NCBI GenBank assembly: GCA_016208315.1
Contig: JACQYF010000088.1
Coordinates: 1 to 59,090, forward strand
Origin: Chloroflexota bacterium
GTDB lineage: Bacteria > Chloroflexota > Anaerolineae > UBA4142
Length of the DNA stretch: 59,090 bases
Reading direction: 5' to 3'
Shown: positions 34,116-43,518 of the stretch, in pieces
Layout: every line of letters begins with the position of its first letter
Position numbering within the stretch: position 1 is the stretch's first letter
The notes under the pieces: model-generated
Database searches by the model: none
Told to the model about the DNA's origin: nothing
What the model saw: the letters and a program-made list of their open reading frames with translations, nothing else
Translations under genes and position numbers: made by a program

Positions 34116-35028
34116 AAATTCGCAACTTGAGCGCCGCCGGCAGCACCCGAAACGTCGCGGGCGCTTCTCCAACTAATTCGCCGTCGGCTTGAATGAGCAT
34201 ACGCTGCTTGGATTCCACGCTGACGACTTGGCCGCGATACTCGGACACTTTGGCGAGCGCGAGGTGCGTGCCGTTGTAAATCTTGGGCGTGTTCGTCAGA
34301 ATCTCCAACGTGCTAAAATCGCCCAGGACGACAATATCGAATTTCGCGTCGTCGAGAGTCGCGTTCGGACCGACGCGCATCCCGCCGCCGAAATATTTGC
34401 CGTTACAGATGACCACCGAATTGACGCGCCGCGCGTATGCCTGTTCGTCAATCCGCAAGATCACATACTTGTTTGTGTAACTCGAAATGGTTGTAACAAG
34501 CGCGGTCAGGTATGGGATGGTACCACCGCCGCGCTTGCCGCCTTGCTCCAAGCGGCTGACCACCTCGGCGTCAAAGCCCATCCCGGCGACATTCGCAAAA
34601 TAGCGGCGAGCTTGATTGCCCTGCGCGTCGTAGACTATCTCGCCGATATCGAGCGCACAAACGCCTGAGGCGCGCGCCAGGTGCTGCGCGGCGGCAACGG
34701 CATCGCGCGGCAGGCCCGCGGTGCGTACAAAATCCGAACCGGTGCCGCTGGGAATCACGCCGAGGACCGCATTCGGGTTGACGGCTTTGCCATCCGCGAT
34801 CATCCCATTCACCACTTCATTCAGCGTCCCATCGCCGCCAACCGCGACGACAAGATCGAACCCCGCATCGAGCGCGGCGCGCGCGAGTTCGGTCGCGTGC
34901 CCGCGCCGTTCGGTGAACGCCGCCTCGAACGGAAAATTCTCTGCGCGCAGCGTTTCTTCGATCCGCGGCCAACGCTTGACCATTTTACCGCGGGCGGAGG
35001 TGGGGTTGATGATGAGTTGGGTTTTCAC
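34114..35028 (-). CDS. Diacylglycerol/lipid kinase family protein (paralogue 3)
   Basis: 304 residues: LIINPTSARGK, VAVGGDGTLNEVVNGM, VIPSGTGSDFVRTAGLP, GMGFDAEVVSR, ICNGKYFGGGM and IQADGELVGEAPATF, matching the YegS/DgkB type lipid kinase. ATG overlaps the coaX stop by four bases (ATGA), so it is translated in tandem with coaX. It reads more like classical DgkB than the other two copies in this window. Confidence 0.92.
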   Translation of the reverse strand: MKTQLIINPTSARGKMVKRWPRIEETLRAENFPFEAAFTERRGHATELARAALDAGFDLVVAVGGDGTLNEVVNGMIADGKAVNPNAVLGVIPSGTGSDFVRTAGLPRDAVAAAQHLARASGVCALDIGEIVYDAQGNQARRYFANVAGMGFDAEVVSRLEQGGKRGGGTIPYLTALVTTISSYTNKYVILRIDEQAYARRVNSVVICNGKYFGGGMRVGPNATLDDAKFDIVVLGDFSTLEILTNTPKIYNGTHLALAKVSEYRGQVVSVESKQRMLIQADGELVGEAPATFRVLPAALKLRI

Positions 35029-35804
35029 TTGTTCATCTCATAAATGAGCTTCAACCCCTTCAACGTCAACTCTTCGTCCACCACGTCAATCACCTTCGTC
35101 TCGTCTGCAATCAGATGCACCATCTCTCCCGTCGCGATCACGCGCGCTTTCGCGCCCAGTTCCTTTTTCACGCGCGTGATCATGCCTTCGACCAGCGCGA
35201 CGTAGCCGTAGACCAAGCCCGCCTGGATCGCGCTGATCGAGTTCTTGCCAATCGGGCTTTTGGACGCGGGCGCGACGAATTCCACGCGCGGCAGTTGCGC
35301 CGCGTGCGAGAACAGCGCGTCGGCAGCCGTACTGATGCCCGGCGCAATCGCGGTGCCGACGTAATCGCCTTCCGCGCTCAGCGCGTCAAAGATCGTCGCC
35401 GTCGTGCTGAAATCAATCACGATAGCCGGCGCGCCGTAAAGTTTTTTTGCCGCGACCGCGTTCGAGATGCGGTCGGCGCCCACTTCGCGCGGCGAATCCG
35501 TGCGGATGTTCATCCCCGTCTTGACGCCCGGGCCGACGACGATCGGTTCGAGATGCAAATGATGCTGGCACAATTCGTGGAACGTGGACGCCAGCGGCGG
35601 CACGGACGACGCGATCGCGCAGCCGTCGAACGTCATGCCGTTCGCGCCTTTCTGCTTGAGGAGCGAACGCAGCATGACGGCATACTCGTCCGCTGTGCCA
35701 TCCACCCGCGTCGTTATCCGCCACGTCGAAACCAGTTGGTCGCCCTGATACGCGCCGAGCGTGATATGAGTGTTACCAATGTCGAAGAGCAGAATGGTAG
35801 CCAA
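35025..35804 (-). CDS. coaX: Type III pantothenate kinase CoaX
   Basis: 259 residues: LLFDIGNTHITLGAY, SSVPPL, MNIRTDSPREVGADR, GTAIAPGISTAADALF and IATGEMVHLIA, covering the CoaX motifs. It performs the first step of coenzyme A synthesis, pantothenate to 4'-phosphopantothenate. In the segment VIDFSTTATIFD the usual DFGTAT reads DFSTTAT, a small deviation near the substrate pocket. Catalytic Asp of DIGNT is present. Upstream is an AAATC-type repeat rather than an obvious promoter. Confidence 0.93.
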   Translation of the reverse strand: MATILLFDIGNTHITLGAYQGDQLVSTWRITTRVDGTADEYAVMLRSLLKQKGANGMTFDGCAIASSVPPLASTFHELCQHHLHLEPIVVGPGVKTGMNIRTDSPREVGADRISNAVAAKKLYGAPAIVIDFSTTATIFDALSAEGDYVGTAIAPGISTAADALFSHAAQLPRVEFVAPASKSPIGKNSISAIQAGLVYGYVALVEGMITRVKKELGAKARVIATGEMVHLIADETKVIDVVDEELTLKGLKLIYEMNK

Positions 35805-35819
35805 GTTTGGACTCCGCCA

Positions 35820-35852
35820 AATCCTAAATCAGAATTCAGAAATCATAAATCT
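35820..35852. repeat. AATC/GAATTC degenerate repeat
   Basis: AATCCTAAATCAGAATTC then AGAAATCATAAATC: short units with partial dyad symmetry about GAATTC, in the gap between coaX and the P1 peptidase and running into the end of the latter. Similar text (AAATCTGAAATCTGAAATTC) occurs near 45079-45098. Confidence 0.5.
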
Positions 35853-36802
35853 CGCCGCGCTGGCACACCATGTAATGTTGCCGCCGCGTTCACCGCGCGC
35901 ACGATCGCCTCGGCGACCACCTCCGCGGCCGCGTGGCCGATGGCGCTCACGTCGCCTTGCTTGGTTCCCACACTGACCGCGAACAGCGCGTCGCCATCGT
36001 ACAGCGCGTGCGCGGGACGAATGGCGCGCGCAAATCCGTCGTGCGCCATCATCGCGACGAGGTTGGCTTGCTCTCTAGTCAGCGCCGCGTCGGTAGCCAC
36101 AACGCCGATCGTCGTATGGCTGCGCGCCAGGCTCGCCCGCACGAGGCCGCTCTTGATGCCGCTGCCGGAATCGAGCCAGCCGCCCACGATGGGCTTGCGC
36201 GTCCCCGCGAGAATCTCGCCCGTCCGCGGATCAACCACATCGCCGAAGGCATTCACCACTACGAGCACGCCGACCGTGATTCCGCCGCCGATTTGTTGGC
36301 TCGCCGTGCCGAGTCCGCCCTTGGTCGCGAATTTCATGCCAAACAGATGTCCCACCGACGCGCCCGTTCCCGCGCCGACGCTCCCCTCGGCGACCGCGCC
36401 GCCCTGGGCCGCGAGGCACGCGCGATAGCCCGCGTCCGCGTTCGGTCGCACGCGTGCGCTGCCGAGCGCGAGATCGAAAATGGCGGCGGCAGGCACGATG
36501 GGCACCCACGCGACGCCGGTATTGAAACCGATATTTTTCTCCTCGAGATACCGCATTACGCCGCTGGCCGCGTCCAAACCGAACGCGCTCCCGCCCGTCA
36601 GCAAAATCGCATGGACGCGCTCGACCAAGTGACCGGGCCGCAACAAATCGGTCTCGCGCGTGGCGGGTGCCGGGCCGCGCACATCCACGCCCGCGACGGC
36701 ACCATCAGGTGGGCACAAAATTACCGTGCAGCCCGTCCCATTTTCCAAATCGGTGTCGTGCCCGACGAGAATGCCGTCAACGTCCGTGATTGTGTTTTTC
36801 AC
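35843..36802 (-). CDS. P1 (DmpA/S58) family peptidase
   Basis: 319 residues: NTITDVDGILVGHDTD, GCTVILCP, AILLTGGSAFGLDAASGVMR, GAGTGASVG and ATKGGLGTAS (self-cleavage Gly-Thr and nucleophile region), GVVATDAALT, HDGFARAIRPAHALYDGDAL. Family members are N-terminal nucleophile aminopeptidases or amidases that cut themselves into two chains. GTG 36802 is my choice because homology begins there; the frame runs upstream into the nitrilase gene. No strong ribosome-binding site is visible. Confidence 0.88.
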   Translation of the reverse strand: MKNTITDVDGILVGHDTDLENGTGCTVILCPPDGAVAGVDVRGPAPATRETDLLRPGHLVERVHAILLTGGSAFGLDAASGVMRYLEEKNIGFNTGVAWVPIVPAAAIFDLALGSARVRPNADAGYRACLAAQGGAVAEGSVGAGTGASVGHLFGMKFATKGGLGTASQQIGGGITVGVLVVVNAFGDVVDPRTGEILAGTRKPIVGGWLDSGSGIKSGLVRASLARSHTTIGVVATDAALTREQANLVAMMAHDGFARAIRPAHALYDGDALFAVSVGTKQGDVSAIGHAAAEVVAEAIVRAVNAAATLHGVPARRDL

Positions 36803-36854
36803 TGCGCATCCAATGAGTGGGACGCGGTCGAGCGCCGATGAACGCGGAGAATTC

Positions 36855-37679
36855 TTATTTGTTCCGCGCTTGTCCGCGCGCGTCCGCGTCCCATTTGATA
36901 TAAACCTCAACACGCCGGTCCCGAAACACCGGCACGCGCCGGCGCACCTCATCCACCATATCCAAATCAATCTGCGCGATCAACAGCCCCGCGCGCTCGT
37001 CGCCCTCGACGAGAGCTTCACCCCACGGGTTGACGATCGTCGAGTGGCCGCCGAAGGTTTGGTCTTTGCTCGAGCCAACGCGATTGGTCGCGGCGATGAA
37101 GAATTGGTTCTCGATGGCCCGCGCGGGCAAGAGCGCGCGCCAATGCGCGATGCGCGGGCTGGGCCATTCGGCGGGCAGGAGGATCAGGCGCGCGCCTGAG
37201 AGTGCGTAATGCCGCCAGAGTTCGGGGAAGCGTAAATCGTAGCAGACCGCGAGGGCGCATTGCCCAAAAGCCGCGTCGAACGTAGGCGCACTGTCGCCGC
37301 CGGTCAGATACCGGTCCTCGTCGAGCATCGGGACGAGATGCAGCTTGCGGTACGCGCCGACTTGCTGGCCCTCGGCATCCATCAATACCGCAGTGTTATA
37401 GACGCGTCCGCCGGCGGCTTCGAGCAATGAGCCGGCCACCGCGATGCCGAACTCGCGCGCCGCGCGCGCCATTTCGGCGAACATGCCATCGCCCAACGCG
37501 GTCGCATGTTGCGTCGCGTGTTCGAGATCGTACGCGGTGCTCCATAATTCCGGCAGGAGAACGAGGTCGGCGCCGCGGGATTTTGCTTCGGCTACCTGGG
37601 CGCGGGCGGCTTCGAGGTTTCGGGCTGGCTCGCCCAGCGCGAGGTCCATTTGCGCCAGCGCAATCGTCAGCGGATTCAT
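36855..37679 (-). CDS. Carbon-nitrogen hydrolase (Nit2/omega-amidase-like)
   Basis: 274 residues with the catalytic triad in place: Glu in VLLPELW, Lys in YRKLHL, Cys in VCYDLRFPELW. The nitrilase superfamily hydrolyses amides; sequence style matches omega-amidase/YafV proteins. ATG 37679 starts at MNPLTIALAQMDL; an ATG 12 codons upstream (37715) is possible. TATGTT lies 12-18 bases upstream of the preferred start, allowing a short or leaderless transcript. It probably heads the minus-strand group nitrilase, P1 peptidase, coaX, lipid kinase. Confidence 0.9.
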   Translation of the reverse strand: MNPLTIALAQMDLALGEPARNLEAARAQVAEAKSRGADLVLLPELWSTAYDLEHATQHATALGDGMFAEMARAAREFGIAVAGSLLEAAGGRVYNTAVLMDAEGQQVGAYRKLHLVPMLDEDRYLTGGDSAPTFDAAFGQCALAVCYDLRFPELWRHYALSGARLILLPAEWPSPRIAHWRALLPARAIENQFFIAATNRVGSSKDQTFGGHSTIVNPWGEALVEGDERAGLLIAQIDLDMVDEVRRRVPVFRDRRVEVYIKWDADARGQARNK

Positions 37680-37722
37680 CGCCAAAACTGTAACATACAA
37701 TCGCGAGTGTGTCAATCAAACG

Positions 37723-37781
37723 CGTAGGGGCGGGGTCGCCCCGCCCTGTGATCGCGCGGGCGGGGCGACCCCGCCCCTACG
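37723..37781. repeat. Perfect palindrome, GTAGGGGCGGGGT family
   Basis: Two perfect 23-bp arms (37723-37745 and 37759-37781) of CGTAGGGGCGGGGTCGCCCC plus GCC, with a 13-base loop. Lies between divergent genes, six bases before a promoter -35 box. An arm can also fold on itself (GGGGTCGCCCC). Confidence 0.92.
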
Positions 37782-37786
37782 GCAAG

Positions 37787-37815
37787 TTGTCCTACATTCT
37801 GCTTTGCGCTATAAT
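37787..37815 (+). promoter_or_regulatory. Sigma-70 type promoter for PT-rich lipoprotein
   Basis: TTGTCC (37787-37792), a 17-base spacer, TATAAT (37810-37815). Transcription would begin near 37822, about 37 bases before the ATG. Confidence 0.65.
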
Positions 37816-37858
37816 GCTTGCCAACATCCTCGACTGCGAATCTGAAAACCGAAATTCC

Positions 37859-39814
37859 ATGCTTCGTATTGCTATCTGGTTCCCAATCATTTTGACGCTC
37901 ATCGCGACTGCGTGTGTGCCCGCCGCGCCGGCACCCATTGCGGCGACTGCCACACCTGCCGTCGAACGCGCCAGCGCGACGACGGCGAACACCGCGGCGA
38001 GCGCATCCACGCTGGTCGCATTTCCGACCTCGACGCCCATCGTCCCAACCGCGCCCGCGGCGACCGTGACGCTTTCCGCACCCTCCACGCCCATGCCGCG
38101 CGGAACTGGCAGCGCGCCCGTGGTCCAAGTTATTTCGCCGCTGCCGAACGCGCAGGTGAGCATAAGTCAAACGGTGTACGTCGTCGTGTTCGCCGCGAGC
38201 GATAGCGCGATCGCGCGGATCGAACTGACCGCCGATAATGTGCCCGTTCGATCCGAAAGTGCCCCGACCGCGCTTCAAACTTTTTCCGCGATCATTCCGT
38301 GGACGCCGACCCAGTTGGGCGCGTACGTGCTGCGCGTCGTCGCGTTCGACAACAACAACGTCGCGAGCGCGCCGGAAGAGATCAGCGTCAGCGTTACACC
38401 CGACTCGCGCAAGCCGACCGCCATGATCGTCTATCCCATCGGCACGCCCCAAGTCGAGCTGGGCAGTCTCGTCCCCATCTATGCCGTCGCCACGGATGAG
38501 GTTGGCGTCACGCAACTCGATCTCTGGGTGGACAACCAGATATATACCTACGTCACAGTCCAGAACCCGGGTGGGCAACTCTCGTATTCCAATGTTTTTG
38601 CGTGGACGGCCATGTCGCCCGGCACTCATACCCTACTCGTCCGCGCGCACGACAACCAATACCAGACCACCGATTCCGCGCCGCTCAAGGTTTTTGTCAC
38701 GGATACGCATACGCCGACGGTTAAGGTCAGCTTCGACCGCACGCAGACCTTGATCGGCGAGCCGATCACTCTGACGATCGCGGCGCTTGACTTGACCGGC
38801 ATTCAACGCGTCGAACTCTGGACGAGCCGAGAGGTTTCCAGCACCATCACCAGCGCGAATCCCGCGCGCCAAACATCGCTCACGGTCCAATTGCCGTGGC
38901 AAGCCAGCAGCGCGGGCGATTTTCCCGTGACCGTGCGCGCCTACAACGCGAACGGCAACTATAAAGAGTCGCCGGTCCAAACGATTAGCGTTTTGCGTCC
39001 CGGCCAACCCACCCCCACGCGCGCGCCGACCCCCACGCCGACGCGGACGCGCGCGCCGCGCGCCCAGCCGACCGCGCGGCTCCAACCACCGCCGCCGCCC
39101 AGCGCCGAAATTTCTCAACCGGCTGATCGTTTCGCCGGCCCCAGCCCCATCCGCGTCACTTTCGGCGGCCGCGGCAACGCCGAACTGGAGCGCATCGAAC
39201 TGTGGGGTTATTACGCGGGACAATTGAACCCGCAAGTGATCTGCACGATTGACGCGCACGCGACAACTCAGAAAACCGGGCAATGCGATTGGTCGGCGCC
39301 AAACGCGGGCGCGGTCTCACTTTACGCGCAGGCGATTGACATCTTCCATCAGGTTGGCCGTTCCATGACCATCTCCGGCGTAATTGTCGTTCCCAGCTTG
39401 CCTACGCCGACGCCCACACCGATCTCGCTCGCCGGGCGCTGGACTGCGACGACTCCGACCAGCCAATACGTCATCACTTTTCGGCCGATTGTCACGCAGA
39501 GTGGCACCGCGCTCCGCGGCGATTTCAAAATCGCCACCGTCGCAACGCCGGCGACCGAGCAAACCGGGCGCATTACGAGCGGCACGCTCAAAGCCGACCG
39601 CGTCACATTCCGCGTCGAGTTTACGCCCGCGACGCCCTCAACGGTCACTCCCACGCCGGACACCGTGACACCGACCGCGGCCCCGACGGCGACGCCCGCG
39701 GTGCCCGCGCTCGATTTTGATTGCGCCGCCGACGCGACCGGGATGATGCTCGACTGCAAGTTCAAAGACGCGCGCGGCCAGGGCGGCGCCGCCGTATTCC
39801 GCCGCGAACCGTAG
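37859..39814 (+). CDS. Large PT-rich lipoprotein with Ig-like repeats
   Basis: 651 residues: signal peptide with lipobox ATAC (MLRIAIWFPIILTLIATAC), a Thr/Pro/Ala linker, then tandem Ig/bacterial-adhesin-like domains with recurring VELWxxxxV and VRAxD/N text (IELTADNVPVRS, LDLWVDNQIYTYV, VELWTSREVSSTI, IELWGYYAGQLNP), further TPTPTPTRTRAPR linkers, and a C-terminal beta-rich unit. An extracytoplasmic structural or binding protein. Upstream frame to 37709 is repeat DNA. Located before an anti-sigma/STAS pair. Confidence 0.8.
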   Translation: MLRIAIWFPIILTLIATACVPAAPAPIAATATPAVERASATTANTAASASTLVAFPTSTPIVPTAPAATVTLSAPSTPMPRGTGSAPVVQVISPLPNAQVSISQTVYVVVFAASDSAIARIELTADNVPVRSESAPTALQTFSAIIPWTPTQLGAYVLRVVAFDNNNVASAPEEISVSVTPDSRKPTAMIVYPIGTPQVELGSLVPIYAVATDEVGVTQLDLWVDNQIYTYVTVQNPGGQLSYSNVFAWTAMSPGTHTLLVRAHDNQYQTTDSAPLKVFVTDTHTPTVKVSFDRTQTLIGEPITLTIAALDLTGIQRVELWTSREVSSTITSANPARQTSLTVQLPWQASSAGDFPVTVRAYNANGNYKESPVQTISVLRPGQPTPTRAPTPTPTRTRAPRAQPTARLQPPPPPSAEISQPADRFAGPSPIRVTFGGRGNAELERIELWGYYAGQLNPQVICTIDAHATTQKTGQCDWSAPNAGAVSLYAQAIDIFHQVGRSMTISGVIVVPSLPTPTPTPISLAGRWTATTPTSQYVITFRPIVTQSGTALRGDFKIATVATPATEQTGRITSGTLKADRVTFRVEFTPATPSTVTPTPDTVTPTAAPTATPAVPALDFDCAADATGMMLDCKFKDARGQGGAAVFRREP

Positions 39815-39828
39815 CGCGGAAACCTACA

Positions 39829-40251
39829 ATGAACCAACCATTCTCCTTGTCCGTAAAGAGCCAAGTTGAAAATCTCGCCGAGATTGCCGATTTTGTCGAG
39901 CAAGCCGCGAGCGCCAGCGGCTTGAATGAAAAACAAATCTACGACGTCCAGATGGCGGTGGACGAGGCCTGCACTAATGTGATCGAGCACGCCTACCACG
40001 GCTGGCGCGAAGGCACGATTGACTTGACGTGCGAACAGCGCGGCAAAGAGTTTGTTGTGGTGATTCAAGACTGGGGCGATCCCTTCGATCCGTCCAAAGT
40101 CGCCAAACCGCGCACGCACGAGTCGCTCGCTCGCCGTCACGTCGGCGGGCTGGGCCTATTTTTTATGCGCAAGTTGATGGATCGCGTCGAATTTGATTTC
40201 TCGTCCGGCCAGGGCAACCGGCTGACGATGGTGAAAAAGATCAAGCGGTAG
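39829..40251 (+). CDS. Anti-sigma regulatory factor, RsbW-type serine kinase
   Basis: 140 residues: HATPase_c_2 fold with N-box QMAVDEACTNVIEHAY, G1 box IQDWGDPFDP and G2 region HVGGLGLFFMRKLMDRV. Such kinases bind sigma factors or phosphorylate STAS antagonists. The STAS partner lies next to it, separated only by a tandem repeat. GGAAA upstream is a weak ribosome-binding site. Confidence 0.9.
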   Translation: MNQPFSLSVKSQVENLAEIADFVEQAASASGLNEKQIYDVQMAVDEACTNVIEHAYHGWREGTIDLTCEQRGKEFVVVIQDWGDPFDPSKVAKPRTHESLARRHVGGLGLFFMRKLMDRVEFDFSSGQGNRLTMVKKIKR

Positions 40252-40256
40252 TAGGC

Positions 40257-40302
40257 CGCAAGTCGCAAGTCGCAGGTCGCAAGTCGCAGGTCACAAGTCG
40301 CA
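40257..40302. repeat. One-armed CAAGTCG/CAGGTCG tandem repeat
   Basis: Six degenerate 7-base units (GCAAGTC, GCAAGTC, GCAGGTC, GCAAGTC, GCAGGTC, ACAAGTC) fill the whole rsbW-STAS gap up to two bases before the ATG. Same unit family as 1388-1505 but without an opposing arm. It replaces the usual ribosome-binding site. Confidence 0.85.
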
Positions 40303-40303
40303 T

Positions 40304-40624
40304 ATGGTTCAACAAGCAGTGGTAACCCTCTCGCCGCAGGGCCGCCTCGATGCGGCCAAGGCGCCGGAATTCGACGCCGATTTACAACGGATCGTCGCCG
40401 CGGGTCAAAGGCAAATCGTCGTTGATCTGGCCGGTACGCGCTATATCAGCTCGAATGGCTTGCGGACGCTCCTCGCCGCGGCGCGCGCCGCGAAGAAACA
40501 GGGCGGCGCCGTCAAGCTGTGCTGCCTCAGCCCGCGCCTCGTCGAGATCTTTGAAATGGCCGGTTTCGACCGCGTGTTTGAAATCTATGCCAGCCGCGCC
40601 GAGGCCGAGAAATCATTTTCGTAA
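40304..40624 (+). CDS. STAS-domain anti-sigma factor antagonist
   Basis: 106 residues: VTLSPQGRLDAAKAPEFDAD, IVVDLAGTRYISSNGLRTLL (phosphorylatable Ser in SSNGL), then VKLCCLSPRLVEIFEMAGFD. Typical SpoIIAA/RsbV fold; when unphosphorylated it would bind the upstream kinase and free a sigma factor. No matching sigma gene is nearby. The start at 40304 has no Shine-Dalgarno, only repeat sequence upstream, so expression may rely on coupling. Confidence 0.92.
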   Translation: MVQQAVVTLSPQGRLDAAKAPEFDADLQRIVAAGQRQIVVDLAGTRYISSNGLRTLLAAARAAKKQGGAVKLCCLSPRLVEIFEMAGFDRVFEIYASRAEAEKSFS

Positions 40625-40652
40625 TTGACGTTCGCCCTTGATTGCGTATACT

Positions 40653-40699
40653 GTAGGGGCGGGGTCATCCCGCCCTGGGCGGGGCAACCCCGCCCCTAC
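40653..40699. repeat. Palindrome, GTAGGGGCGGGGT family
   Basis: GTAGGGGCGGGGTCATCCCG and CGGGGCAACCCCGCCCCTAC are near-perfect inverse arms around a CCTGGG centre, 21 bases before glnS. Third member of the family in this window. Confidence 0.85.
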
Positions 40700-40720
40700 A
40701 TCATTCGATTGGATATTGTC

Positions 40721-42397
40721 ATGAGCACAGTTGAATCCACCAAAACGCGCGACTTTGTGCGCGCGACCGTCGCCGAGGAAATCGCGGGCGGCCGGTTCGA
40801 TGGCCGCGTCGTCACGCGCTTTCCGCCCGAGCCGAACGGCTACTTGCACATCGGACATGCGACCGCCTTCAATCTCGACTTTGGTCTCGCCGCCGAATTT
40901 GGCGGCCACTGCAATCTGCGCTTTGACGACACGAACCCGACCAAAGAAGAAGTCGAGTACGTGGACGCGATCAAAGACGACATTCGCTGGCTCGGTTTCG
41001 ATTGGGGCGACCATCTCTATTACGCGTCCGATTATTTCGAACAGCTTTATCAGTGGGCAGTTCAACTGATCAAAGCAGGCAAGGCGTATGTAGACGACCT
41101 AAGCGCCGATGAAATCCGCGAATATCGCGGCACCCTGACCGAGCCGGGGCGCGATAGTCCGTACCGCAATCGCTCCACCGCCGACAACCTCGACCTCTTC
41201 GCGCGGATGCGCGCGGGCGAATTCGAGGACGGCGCGCGCACGCTGCGCGCGAAAATTGACATGGCCTCGCCGAACCTGAACCTGCGTGACCCGGTGATGT
41301 ACCGCATTCGCAAGGCGAGCCATCATCGCACCGGCGACCGGTGGTGCATCTATCCAATGTACGACTGGGCGCACGGCCAGTCCGACTCGATCGAGCGCGT
41401 CACGTATTCGCTCTGCTCGATGGAATACGAGGACCATCGCCCGCTGTACGATTGGTTCCTCGACGCGCTCGGCATTTTTCATCCGCAGCAAATCGAATTT
41501 GCGCGCCTGAACCTGAGCCATACGGTGATGAGCAAGCGCAAGCTACTGCAACTCGTGAATGAAGGTGTCGTCGCGGGTTGGGACGATCCGCGCATGCCGA
41601 CGCTCTCCGGGATGCGGCGGCGCGGCTACACGCCCGAGGCCATTCACGACTTTTGCGACCGCGTGAGCATCGCCAAGAAACAAAAACAGGTCGAGCTGGC
41701 GCTCCTCGAGCACTGTGTCCGCGACGACTTGAATCGCCGCGCGCCGCGCGCGATGGCCGTGCTGCACCCGCTCAAAGTCGTCATCGAAAATTATCCCGAA
41801 GGTCAGGTTGAAGAGCTAGAGGCGGTGAACAATCCCGAGGACGCCGCGATGGGCACGCGCAAGGTTCCTTTCGCGCGCGAGCTGTGGATCGAACAGGATG
41901 ATTTTCGCGAGGACCCGCCCAATAAGTATTTCCGCCTTTCGCCCGGCGCCGAGGTGCGTCTGCGCTATGCGTACATTATAAAATGCGTAGGCGTTGTCCA
42001 CGACGAACGTACCGGCGAGGTCATCGCCGTGCGCTGCACGTACGATCCCGCGACGCGCGGCGGCACGGCCGATCGCAAGGTCAAGGGCACGATTCACTGG
42101 CTGTCGGCCCAACACGCGCAGACCGCCGAGATCCGTCAATACGATCAACTATTCCTGTCGCCAAAACCCGACGAGGACGAAGACTGGCAGAAACACCTGA
42201 ATCCCAATTCGCTCGAGCGCCTGACCGCGTGTTATATCGAGCCGTCGCTCGCCGCGGCGAGACCGGGCGCGCATTACCAGTTCGAGCGCACGGGCTATTT
42301 TTGCGTTGACCCCGATTCGACGCCCGAGCGTCTCGTTTTCAACCGCACCGTCACCCTGCGCGACACGTGGGCGAAAATCGAAAAGACCAGCTCGTGA
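40721..42397 (+). CDS. glnS: Glutamine-tRNA ligase
   Basis: 558 residues: class I HIGH motif [54 protein letters not shown]-like [11 protein letters not shown], and the C-terminal beta-barrels with [20 protein letters not shown], typical of GlnRS. It charges tRNA-Gln directly. ATG 40721; upstream codons back to 40625 are repeat-derived. Presence of glnS close to gltX suggests a discriminating gltX. Its stop overlaps the next GTG. Confidence 0.95.
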   Translation: MSTVESTKTRDFVRATVAEEIAGGRFDGRVVTRFPPEPNGYLHIGHATAFNLDFGLAAEFGGHCNLRFDDTNPTKEEVEYVDAIKDDIRWLGFDWGDHLYYASDYFEQLYQWAVQLIKAGKAYVDDLSADEIREYRGTLTEPGRDSPYRNRSTADNLDLFARMRAGEFEDGARTLRAKIDMASPNLNLRDPVMYRIRKASHHRTGDRWCIYPMYDWAHGQSDSIERVTYSLCSMEYEDHRPLYDWFLDALGIFHPQQIEFARLNLSHTVMSKRKLLQLVNEGVVAGWDDPRMPTLSGMRRRGYTPEAIHDFCDRVSIAKKQKQVELALLEHCVRDDLNRRAPRAMAVLHPLKVVIENYPEGQVEELEAVNNPEDAAMGTRKVPFARELWIEQDDFREDPPNKYFRLSPGAEVRLRYAYIIKCVGVVHDERTGEVIAVRCTYDPATRGGTADRKVKGTIHWLSAQHAQTAEIRQYDQLFLSPKPDEDEDWQKHLNPNSLERLTACYIEPSLAAARPGAHYQFERTGYFCVDPDSTPERLVFNRTVTLRDTWAKIEKTSS

Positions 42398-43518
42398 CGC
42401 TTAGCAAACGCATTCGACAACAAGTTATTATCGCTCTCATCGCCGGAACGGCCCTCGGCTGCCTTTTCGGCGGCATCGTCATCACCGCCATGGTTGTCCA
42501 ACCCATCGTCGTCGCCGCATTGCCTAAATCGCCGACGCCAACGTTTACCGCAACCCGCCTCGCGACCATCACCCTCGCGCCCACTCGCGCTGCCACGCTC
42601 ACCTCTACGCCCTTCCCGCCCACCCAAACCCGCGCGGCGACCTTCGTTCCCGCCACGCCCATTACGACGACCGCCAACACGCCGACGCCGACGCGCACAC
42701 CCGCGCCGACGCGCACGCCGCGGCCCGTGGTCCAGCATTTCCTGGTGGGCCGACCGGTCGCGCTCAACGCGCAAGCCATCACGCCCGCGTTGTTCTATTT
42801 GTACGGCACAACCGGCTTGGGCGATTATGACGTTCATCACGGCGAAGAGTTTGTGAATCCGGGTGGAACCTCTTTATTCGCGGCGGCGGATGGAACCGTT
42901 GTGACAGCCGGGAACGATTCTCAACCGCTCTGCGGCGACAATGGCAAAGCCGTCTGCGGGCGCGATCTATCGCCGAGCAGCGGAGGTTTCTACGGCAATT
43001 TGGTCGTCATCCAGTTGACGCAGACCTACAACGGGCAGCGCGTCTTTGCCCTGTACGGCCACATGAGCCGCATCGCGGTTGCGGTGGGCGATCAAGTCAA
43101 ACAAGGCGATCTGCTCGGCGAAATTGGCATGAGCGGCGTCGCGCTCGGGCCGCACGTCCATTTTGAGATCCGGCTCGGCGTGAATGATTACGCGCACACG
43201 CGCAATCCGATCTTGTGGATGAAACCGCTGGCCGGACGCGGCGCGATTGCGGGACGCTTTAGCGATTCGAAAGGGACGCCGATTCGCGGCGCCATCGTCA
43301 ATCTCTATCGCGCCGACGACACGTTCATGTATTCCATCGAAACCTATGGCCGCGACCGTTGGCCCGAAGTCGATTCCGACGAGGCGCTCGGCGAGAACTT
43401 TGCGTTTCCCGACCTCGCCGCGGCGGATTATATCGTCCGCATCAACAATCAGCAGTTCGCGCAGCGCGTGACGGTTCAAGACGGCAAGTTGTCGTTTGTC
43501 GAGTTAGGGGGGCCGTGA
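42394..43518 (+). CDS. M23 (LytM) family metallopeptidase-like envelope protein
   Basis: 374 residues from GTG 42394 (GTGA overlap with glnS): an N-terminal helix ([20 protein letters not shown]), a Thr/Pro-rich linker of about 75 residues, an M23 domain (about 130-275) with [14 protein letters not shown] and HVHFEIR, and a C-terminal CarboxypepD_reg-like beta domain ([20 protein letters not shown]). M23 zinc ligands usually come from HxGxD and HxH; here the first motif reads HHGEE, with Glu for Asp. Probably cell-wall peptidase or an inactive activator. Sits between two tRNA synthetase genes. Confidence 0.88.
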   Translation: MTLSKRIRQQVIIALIAGTALGCLFGGIVITAMVVQPIVVAALPKSPTPTFTATRLATITLAPTRAATLTSTPFPPTQTRAATFVPATPITTTANTPTPTRTPAPTRTPRPVVQHFLVGRPVALNAQAITPALFYLYGTTGLGDYDVHHGEEFVNPGGTSLFAAADGTVVTAGNDSQPLCGDNGKAVCGRDLSPSSGGFYGNLVVIQLTQTYNGQRVFALYGHMSRIAVAVGDQVKQGDLLGEIGMSGVALGPHVHFEIRLGVNDYAHTRNPILWMKPLAGRGAIAGRFSDSKGTPIRGAIVNLYRADDTFMYSIETYGRDRWPEVDSDEALGENFAFPDLAAADYIVRINNQQFAQRVTVQDGKLSFVELGGP

